From positions 1 through 27,087 of the forward strand of contig JABANP010000622.1 of the NCBI GenBank assembly GCA_013115135.1: 27,087 nt of DNA, given 5' to 3'. The notes below the pieces were generated by a model. The model was not told where the DNA came from, searched no databases, and saw only the letters and a program-made list of their open reading frames with translations. The DNA comes from Perkinsus olseni. Its lineage: Eukaryota > Perkinsozoa > Perkinsida > Perkinsidae. Below, in pieces: positions 18,284 through 24,833 of the stretch. The position numbers were made by a program, and so were the translations under genes. How positions within the stretch are numbered: the first letter of the stretch is position 1; each line of letters begins with the position of its first letter.

Positions 18284-19396
18284 ATGAGTTCTGGATCGGC
18301 TAGATCACCGATTGATGTTGATGCCGCTACTAATGAAGCGACAGAACGGGGTCAAGCGTGGGGTCTTACTGACGAGCAGATGGCACAGCTCACCGACATG
18401 GCCAGAACTGCAGCACAGCAGTATAACGAACTCCTTGAGGAAGTCGCGGCCAGTCGGGCGGCCAGTTCCACGGCACCAGCCACGCAGGACACGACCCCAG
18501 CAAGACAGAATGATCCCGCAAGAGTGAGGAGCTCTGTGAACGTCCAGATTACTAATCGTATGCCTGCTGGGTACGATGGGACTACTGATTTTCGCGTATG
18601 GTTGAAACGCTATGAGGCGGCGGCCGAGGCGGCTCACTGGCCTAACGAAGTCCGTGCAGCTACTCTTGGGTTGTACCTGGAGGATGATTATTTCGACTCC
18701 TGGGAGACGTTGGCTACCAAGGAGGACTGGGCCAGTGATAAGGAGATGCTCCTCGGGCTGTTCGCGCGTTGGCAACCGGATGAGATTTTGAAGGCGTTCC
18801 ATGGATTATCCTGGGATGGTCGCCAACCCTTTTCGGCGTTCGCGGCCAGATTAAGTAGGTATATGAAGGATTATAACAGGGCCCTTCCAGATACGAGCAA
18901 GTTACCTAAGGAGGTTATGGATCGACAGATATTTGATCGTTGCGTGGAAGCTGCGCCACTGGCGGCGCAATCAGAGCTTAGGAAAAGATTGCCACGGACT
19001 ATCAAGGATATCTGCGATATTGTGGATGACTACAAGGCTTCGGCACAGGCCAGCAAGGCAGTGGCTGCGGGCTTGCCCAATGATAAGACGGGCCCGGAGA
19101 AGCCTGTACCGACGCAAGCCGAGTTTGAGGCTATGATGACTAGGTCCCTCCGAGAGATATTTCAGCCTGTGACGGAAGGACTTGGCCAGGTCTTGCAGAC
19201 TGTGAAGAAGCAGCAGGGTCAGCAAGGACAAGGTCGTCCGCAAGGATTGAGGAAGTGTGGCATATGTGAGGGTCCACACTTGACCCACCTGTGCACCAAG
19301 AAGAAGCATGAGAAGGGTTGCTTTATCTGTGGGAAGGAAGGACACATGGCTAGGAGGTGTCCTCAGAGGGCCCGCAAGGGCCAGGGAAACGAGTAG
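18284..19396 (+). CDS. gag: Gag polyprotein
   Basis: 370 codons, ATG at 18284, 45 nt after the LTR. The protein starts with a Ser/Ala-rich region, then a helical capsid-like domain of the retrotransposon gag type (FRVWLKRYEAAAE through the DYFDSWETL region). It ends with two zinc knuckles: a short variant CX2CX3HX4C (from 19256) and a standard CX2CX4HX4C (19319-19360), which bind genomic RNA. A basic, Gly/Gln-containing tail leads to TAG at 19394-19396. It overlaps pol by 43 nt in the -1 frame, with a slippery heptamer 3 nt before the stop. Eight GGCCAG copies lie in it. Role: particle assembly and RNA packaging. Confidence 0.95.
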   Translation: MSSGSARSPIDVDAATNEATERGQAWGLTDEQMAQLTDMARTAAQQYNELLEEVAASRAASSTAPATQDTTPARQNDPARVRSSVNVQITNRMPAGYDGTTDFRVWLKRYEAAAEAAHWPNEVRAATLGLYLEDDYFDSWETLATKEDWASDKEMLLGLFARWQPDEILKAFHGLSWDGRQPFSAFAARLSRYMKDYNRALPDTSKLPKEVMDRQIFDRCVEAAPLAAQSELRKRLPRTIKDICDIVDDYKASAQASKAVAAGLPNDKTGPEKPVPTQAEFEAMMTRSLREIFQPVTEGLGQVLQTVKKQQGQQGQGRPQGLRKCGICEGPHLTHLCTKKKHEKGCFICGKEGHMARRCPQRARKGQGNE

Positions 19397-22300
19397 GGCG
19401 GCCGCCTGGCCAGCGACCGCCGGCTACCGGCTGTAACATTTCTGCGACAGTTTCGCCTGTAATTGATTTTCTGACTCGTAATGTATCTGAGAGTAAAAGT
19501 ATTGTTATATCTACCTTTGGAGGGAAGGGTGGTTCCTTCGTGCGTGGAGTGCTGAGTTGCCCTGTGTCTGGAGCTCGTAGCCCGTTGTTGCGGACTCTGG
19601 TTGATACAGGGAGTTGCCACACTATAGTCTCAAAGGACGCAGTCCCGCGGGCTATGTGGGGCCAGATTCGTTCGATTCCAGGTATGGAATTGATTACGGT
19701 GGATCAGACTCCATGTCGTCTGGTGGGAGGTATGGTAATTAATTATTTATTGTATGACACCGCTGTGTTCAAGGACCCCTGGGGTGAGTGGCAGCCTCAG
19801 GGAAGCGAGGAGGAGATGGCCAGTGTGGGTTTTACGATATCAGCTATGGTGGTGGAAGAGCTGTATTATGATGTGGTTCTTGGACACGATTTTTTATGTC
19901 ATTTTGGTATTGACCTTCTTACCAGTGGTAACCCTCCAGTATTGGTTGTGCCTACCGAAGAGAAGTCTCCTATGCCGTGGTTTACTACGTCATTGGGTGG
20001 GTTGGTACGAGCGTTAGGCCAGCCCCCGAAGTCGGTTATGGACACGACCCATTATTCTCCCTCTGTTGTACTACGCCCTGCTCGGCCAGTAGCCAATGTG
20101 GTACCGAAGGCTACGGAGTTGGTGTCTGATCAAGATTCGTCTCTGCCCAAGCGACGAGGTCGGAGACCCGGACACCACGGTAATCGACGTGAACGTCGTC
20201 AGCGTCGACGCCGAGCTAGTATTGAGGCTAATTATGAGGAGTATTCGACAGATTCATCGGTACCATCGATTATGTCACCGGTTGTGGCAACGGTTGCCAT
20301 CCAGACTGGTGAAGATCTTGTGGCTCCGTTGGGTTGTCAGCCCAAGGGCCATGTTGAGTTTGTAGAGGGTACCTCGCTGGGGCCGGGGAACTCCACTACA
20401 TCGCCAGTCGCAAGTTATTGCGAGCAAGGTGTGCAAGTGGACAACCTGGGCTCAGCACAGGCCTCGGAGGGGCCAGGAGTTATATCTCCTGGAGCGCCAG
20501 GCCAGGTTACCCATAATTATGACATTTTGTTGGGCTCTGTTCCGACTCACGACGGACGGTCACGGCCAGTTATTTGTACGGTCCGTGAAGCCCGGACGCC
20601 GGAAGTGACAGGCCCTACGCAATTACCTTCGCGTGTGCCGTTAGAGGGGTTGACTCCGCCTGAGACTTGGCCAGATGAGGGCGTAGATCCGGATGATATG
20701 AAGGATGACGACATTGCGGGTCCTATGCGCTTTGCCGTCCCTGACTTCCAAGATGAAGCGCTAGAAATGCCTGCTTTTCCGGATGAGCCTCGTTATGAGC
20801 CTTATAGACGGTTGTGCAATGAGTATGCGCAATTGTTTACAGTCAGGCCAGGAGAATTTACGGAGATGGATCATCAGATCCCCTTGCTGACGGATGTCCC
20901 CATTGCGGAGAAGATAAGAAGGATACCTCACAAGTGGAGAGAGGAGGTGCAAGCGATGCTCGACGACATGTTGGCCAGCGACGTTATCGAGTTGTCATCG
21001 TCCCCTTATCGTTTCCCGTGTGTGTACGTGCCTAAGAAGAACGGGAAATGTCGGATGTGCATTGACTACCGCAAGCTCAATGATGTCGCAGTCTTGGATT
21101 CATATTTGATTCCAAGGCCAGATGACGTGCAGGAGCACCTCCAGGGCGCCAAAGTATTTTCAACTCTAGATCTGAAATCAGGCTATTGGCAGTTCCGAGT
21201 GGCTCCGGAGGATCGCCATAAAACGGCGTTCTGTCCCGGTCCAGGGTTTCCGTTGTACCAATGGAAAAGGATGCCATTCGGATTGTCCAATGCGCCAGCC
21301 AGATTTCAGAAGGGTATGGACCGCATCCTCGCCGACTTGCCATTTGTGAAGGTTTATTTGGACGACATCCTCGTCTTTTCTCCTGATCCGGAGACGCATT
21401 TAGAGCACCTGCGTATTGTGTTCCAACGCTTGGCCAGGTACAACTTAACACTGTCGGCCGAGAAATGTGCCTTCGGAATGCCTGAGGTGGAGTACCTCGC
21501 TCACGTCTTCGACGGTGAAGGTATGAGGCCAGCTATTAATAAGGTTGAAGCAATTACGAAGTGGCCAGCTCCGCAGAATGTTGTGGAGTTGCGCTCCTTC
21601 TTGGGGTTAGCTGGTTACTATAGAGAATTCATTCCTGATTTTTCGGACCACGCTAGACCTCTTCAGCGTATTTTGACGTTGTGTAAGAATGATGATCCGA
21701 AATTAGAAGACACTTGGAGTGACGAACATGAGGCTAGTTTTTATGAATTAAAAGCGGCTTTAGCTATATTGCCTTATTTAGCGTATCCGGACTTTGATCA
21801 GCCATTCCAGTTATGTACAGACGCTAGTGACTACGCTATAGGAGGGGTCCTAGAACAAAATGGTAGACCCGTTGGCTATTACAGTCAAGCATTGTCGGGG
21901 TCACAGCTCAATTGGCCAGTGTATGAGAAAGAAGCCTACGCGCTTCTCAAGAGCTTGCTGCACTTTGAGCATTTTATTCTAGGTTACCCCCTCGAGGTCA
22001 TTTGCTTCTCTGATCATCGTCCTCTTTCGTGGATTAAGAAGTCCTGCAGTCCCAAGGTGGCCAGATGGTTGCTCGCACTACAAGCATTTAAGTTTACCGT
22101 GCGTTATAAGGAAGGTGCCAAGAACATCAATGCAGATGCTTTATCTCGTGTGGTGTATAACCCTTCGACAGCACCACCTGGCTCACCGAAGAGCCAGGCT
22201 TCTAAGTTGTTAGCCGCTCATTCTGTTTCTAAGCCTCATGTGTCGTCAGCCGCTGCGGTGGCATCCCGAGGGGAGCCCGCTGCTGGCCAGAGTCGATTTT

Positions 22301-24627
22301 TCGGCCCGAGTCTCTTGTGTATTCTTACGCTCGTTTCTCGATGGACTGCTGATGAGGTGCGTCGGTCTCAGGAATTGGATCCTCTTCTATCGGTTGTTCT
22401 ACGTCGTCGTCTGGACCCTAGCCCTCTAGCTCGTAATGAATTGCCGGGCACGGAATATGTGCCATATCGTAAGGTCTGGGGCCAGTTAGACGTTATTGAC
22501 GGAGTCCTCGTTCGTCGTGTTCGACCTCTTCCGGATGATATGCCTCGCTTGGTTCCGGTTGTGCCAGAAGGGCTCAGGCCCGCGGTGCTAGGCCAGTTCC
22601 ATGACGAGGATGGTCATTTTGGAAAGAAGCGTGTTTCTGAGAAGTTGGGATATACGTGTTATTGGCCCAACATGGCCAGTGATGTAGAGAATTATACCTG
22701 TCGTTGTGCTCGATGCCTAGCAGCTAAGAATGCACCAGTACCCCCGATGGATCTGGTGACTATTCCGGTAGGGCGTCCTTGGCACACTGTTGCTATAGAT
22801 TTCTTATCGCTGACCTCGACAGTTGGCCAGTTTTCTAAGTTACTGGTGGTCATAGATTATTTTACTAAGTTCGGTGAAGCTTTTCCGGTCACGGATGAAA
22901 CAGCTATGAGTGCTTTAGCGCCGTTGTATGCTTTATTTGCTCATTTCGGTTCGCCGGTCAGAGTAATGAGTGACTCTGGGCCAGCGTTCGAGAGTCGCAT
23001 CTTTAAGCACGTCTTGTCGGATCTCGGTTGTAAGCATGTGCAATGCTCGATTTATCATCCGCAAGGCAACGGGCTGGTAGAGAGGTTTAATCAAACTCTA
23101 TTAGCTATGCTTCGCACTCATGTTGATCATTCGGGTGATTGGTTGGCCAGGCTTCGTCCACTGTTATGGGCTTATAATACTAGTGTTCATGCTAGTACTG
23201 GCCAGACGCCTTTCTTCCTTATGTTCGGAAGAGAACCACCTATTGGTCCCTTCCCAGTGTTTCATGATTCGTTACGACTTCATGATCCACTAACGTGGAC
23301 TGAAGAGCTTCGTCGAACTCGTGCTCGGATTCAGGATACTGTTGATATGTATGTGTCCTATGCGGGTAGTCGACAGAAGTATTTCTATGATCGTAAAGCC
23401 AGAGCACGTGTATTCTTTGTTGGCCAGAGAGTTCAGCTTAAGACGTTTCCGAACCCTCGGGGACGTGCCAATAAGCTGTCTCCTGTTTGGCAGACGGGAT
23501 GGTATATTCGCAGGATTCTGCCAGGACCGATTACGAAGTCTGTTGAGGTTCTTCATGAAACCTCTGGCCAGTCTCGTATCATCTCGGTTGATCATTTGCA
23601 TATTGATCCTATTCAACCTGCTCAGATACCCGCTCACTTGGGCATCGTTCGACATCCACCGCCACCACCTCAACCTGAGGATCTCCCACGTTATCCACTT
23701 GCTCCCCCTTCAACAGTGCATCACAGTGATATTGTTATTCTTGATGATAAATCTGTTTCTGTGCATGACGGAGCGTCGGGGCCAGCTATTCCGCCGGCTC
23801 CTTCTGATTTTGTTGGGTCTTCGTTTGGTGAGGGAGGGGAGAGGTTGGTTGATGGTGAGAATGCGACGATTGCTAGCGGTGAGTTGCGGGGTAGCAGGAT
23901 TGAAAATTTTGATATTGCTCGTGCCGTGAGTAGAGCTAGTGATCGTGCGGATTCTGAGCGTCACGTGCGTTGGGCGTGGCCAGAAGATGGTGTTCTGGAG
24001 GCTCAGATAGACGAGCAAGACGATGATCGACGTGATGAAGGTCCAGAGGGCATTGATAATCACGACGAGGTTGAAGAAGAGGTTGTGGAACAACCCCCTC
24101 AAGCACCGGTTGAGGAGCACTCTGACATTGACGCCGCTGATGTCTCCGTCCTTGACGAAGACTTCCGGTCGGTGCCGTCGGAACCCTCCTCACGAGCTGA
24201 AGGTTCGCCTGGCCAGTCTCCAGACGATCCGGAAGCTGTACCTGAAGTGGCTGGTGATCAGGCCAGTCATGGAAGTGAAGGATCGCCACCTACCTCAGGG
24301 TCAGGAACTTCTTCGTCTCATGAGTCGGGAGATGGGGGTTCTGATCCTGCGAGGGAGGTTATCGAAGGTAACGATGAAGCTAGGCATGGCAGTTCTGGTT
24401 CTCAGTCCAGTTCGTCGCATCCGCCATCCATGCTTCCAGAGGAGGATAATGCTAATCAAGATGCTGTCGAGGAGGCACACGTTGCCGCGCCAGCAGAAGA
24501 GCCCAGTCCGCAGAGGCCAGCTAGCAGCCCCCGCCCGTTTCGGGCTAGACGTCCTCCACCTTCGAGGTTTGATCCATCGACTTATGTTCCCCTTGCCTTG
24601 AGGAAGTCCTCAAGCGAGGAGGAGTAA
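19354..24627 (+). CDS. pol: Pol polyprotein (protease, reverse transcriptase, RNase H, integrase)
   Basis: The frame is open from 19354 (stop at 19351-19353) to TAA at 24625-24627, about 1,757 codons. It has no ATG near its start, as expected for -1 frameshifting from gag. Domains: aspartic protease with LVDTGSC (Asp at 19603), RT with LDLKSGYWQ, MPFGLSNAPARFQ and catalytic YLDD (21355-21366), RNase H with TDAS (21817-21828), and integrase with an HX4H...CX2C zinc finger (22600-22716). The integrase catalytic triad is D (22798), D (22972) and E (23080), with 35 residues between the last two. A long acidic, Ser/Pro/Glu-rich disordered tail follows from about 23.65 kb; no chromodomain is seen. 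Thirty-two GGCCAG copies lie in all three frames (12, 13 and 7). It looks fully functional. Confidence 0.97.
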   Translation, partial: EVSSEGPQGPGKRVGRPPGQRPPATGCNISATVSPVIDFLTRNVSESKSIVISTFGGKGGSFVRGVLSCPVSGARSPLLRTLVDTGSCHTIVSKDAVPRAMWGQIRSIPGMELITVDQTPCRLVGGMVINYLLYDTAVFKDPWGEWQPQGSEEEMASVGFTISAMVVEELYYDVVLGHDFLCHFGIDLLTSGNPPVLVVPTEEKSPMPWFTTSLGGLVRALGQPPKSVMDTTHYSPSVVLRPARPVANVVPKATELVSDQDSSLPKRRGRRPGHHGNRRERRQRRRRASIEANYEEYSTDSSVPSIMSPVVATVAIQTGEDLVAPLGCQPKGHVEFVEGTSLGPGNSTTSPVASYCEQGVQVDNLGSAQASEGPGVISPGAPGQVTHNYDILLGSVPTHDGRSRPVICTVREARTPEVTGPTQLPSRVPLEGLTPPETWPDEGVDPDDMKDDDIAGPMRFAVPDFQDEALEMPAFPDEPRYEPYRRLCNEYAQLFTVRPGEFTEMDHQIPLLTDVPIAEKIRRIPHKWREEVQAMLDDMLASDVIELSSSPYRFPCVYVPKKNGKCRMCIDYRKLNDVAVLDSYLIPRPDDVQEHLQGAKVFSTLDLKSGYWQFRVAPEDRHKTAFCPGPGFPLYQWKRMPFGLSNAPARFQKGMDRILADLPFVKVYLDDILVFSPDPETHLEHLRIVFQRLARYNLTLSAEKCAFGMPEVEYLAHVFDGEGMRPAINKVEAITKWPAPQNVVELRSFLGLAGYYREFIPDFSDHARPLQRILTLCKNDDPKLEDTWSDEHEASFYELKAALAILPYLAYPDFDQPFQLCTDASDYAIGGVLEQNGRPVGYYSQALSGSQLNWPVYEKEAYALLKSLLHFEHFILGYPLEVICFSDHRPLSWIKKSCSPKVARWLLALQAFKFTVRYKEGAKNINADALSRVVYNPSTAPPGSPKSQASKLLAAHSVSKPHVSSAAAVASRGEPAAGQSRFFGPSLLCILTLVSRWTADEVRRSQELDPLLSVVLRRRLDPSPLARNELPGTEYVPYRKVWGQLDVIDGVLVRRVRPLPDDMPRLVPVVPEGLRPAVLGQFHDEDGHFGKKRVSEKLGYTCYWPNMASDVENYTCRCARCLAAKNAPVPPMDLVTIPVGRPWHTVAIDFLSLTSTVGQFSKLLVVIDYFTKFGEAFPVTDETAMSALAPLYALFAHFGSPVRVMSDSGPAFESRIFKHVLSDLGCKHVQCSIYHPQGNGLVERFNQTLLAMLRTHVDHSGDWLARLRPLLWAYNTSVHASTGQTPFFLMFGREPPIGPFPVFHDSLRLHDPLTWTEELRRTRARIQDTVDMYVSYAGSRQKYFYDRKARARVFFVGQRVQLKTFPNPRGRANKLSPVWQTGWYIRRILPGPITKSVEVLHETSGQSRIISVDHLHIDPIQPAQIPAHLGIVRHPPPPPQPEDLPRYPLAPPSTVHHSDIVILDDKSVSVHDGASGPAIPPAPSDFVGSSFGEGGERLVDGENATIASGELRGSRIENFDIARAVSRASDRADSERHVRWAWPEDGVLEAQIDEQDDDRRDEGPEGIDNHDEVEEEVVEQPPQAPVEEHSDIDAADVSVLDEDFRSVPSEPSSRAEGSPGQSPDDPEAVPEVAGDQASHGSEGSPPTSGSGTSSSHESGDGGSDPAREVIEGNDEARHGSSGSQSSSSHPPSMLPEEDNANQDAVEEAHVAAPAEEPSPQRPASSPRPFRARRPPPSRFDPSTYVPLALRKSSSEEE
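19384..19390 (+). promoter_or_regulatory. -1 ribosomal frameshift site, G GGA AAC
   Basis: The heptamer GGGAAAC fits X XXY YYZ exactly in the gag frame (codons GGA at 19385 and AAC at 19388) and lies inside the gag/pol overlap, one codon before the gag stop. The same heptamer is used at gag-pro junctions of some retroviruses. The direction (gag to pol is -1) matches. Confidence 0.85.
19397..19431 (+). promoter_or_regulatory. GC-rich stem-loops 3' of the slippery site
   Basis: Six bases after the heptamer, GGCGG (19397-19401) can pair with CCGCC (19417-19421), and GCCGG (19419-19423) with CCGGC (19427-19431) over a 3-nt loop. The two compete for some bases. A structure at this spacing is what -1 frameshift stimulators need. 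Whether it is a hairpin or a pseudoknot cannot be decided by eye. Confidence 0.55.
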
Positions 24628-24833
24628 CGGTTATTGTGAATCGTAACCGCCGGGCGCCGGGCGAGCGATATTCCTGTTCGTTTCGTTCGTTTACGGGCTC
24701 CCTAGTCTTCGCATTGACGTGTTTTAGAGTCCGGAATCTTGGCACGTGGCGATTACGTTATTATTGGATCTCGTGGTTCGATCTGCGTGTAAGGCCAGAG
24801 TGATTGTCGTTGCTCGGTCTGCGTCACTTGGAA
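24628..24833 (+). other. Spacer between pol and third ORF
   Basis: About 206 nt. A small hairpin (CGGTTA 24628-24633 with TAACCG 24644-24649) starts right after the pol stop. The third-ORF frame has a TGA at 24801-24803, so this spacer is not translated into it. One GGCCAG copy at 24793. How the third ORF is reached (spliced RNA, trans-spliced RNA, internal promoter) is not visible. Confidence 0.5.

Noticed and set aside
23321..23929. Plus-strand 202-codon frame overlapping pol
   Set aside because: It lies in another frame inside pol, where the RT-integrase frame has clear domain support; its composition is typical of a shadow frame.
23650..24627. Chromodomain or envelope-like region in the pol tail
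   Set aside because: The tail is acidic, Ser/Pro/Glu-rich and low in hydrophobics; no aromatic cage pattern or membrane helix was seen.
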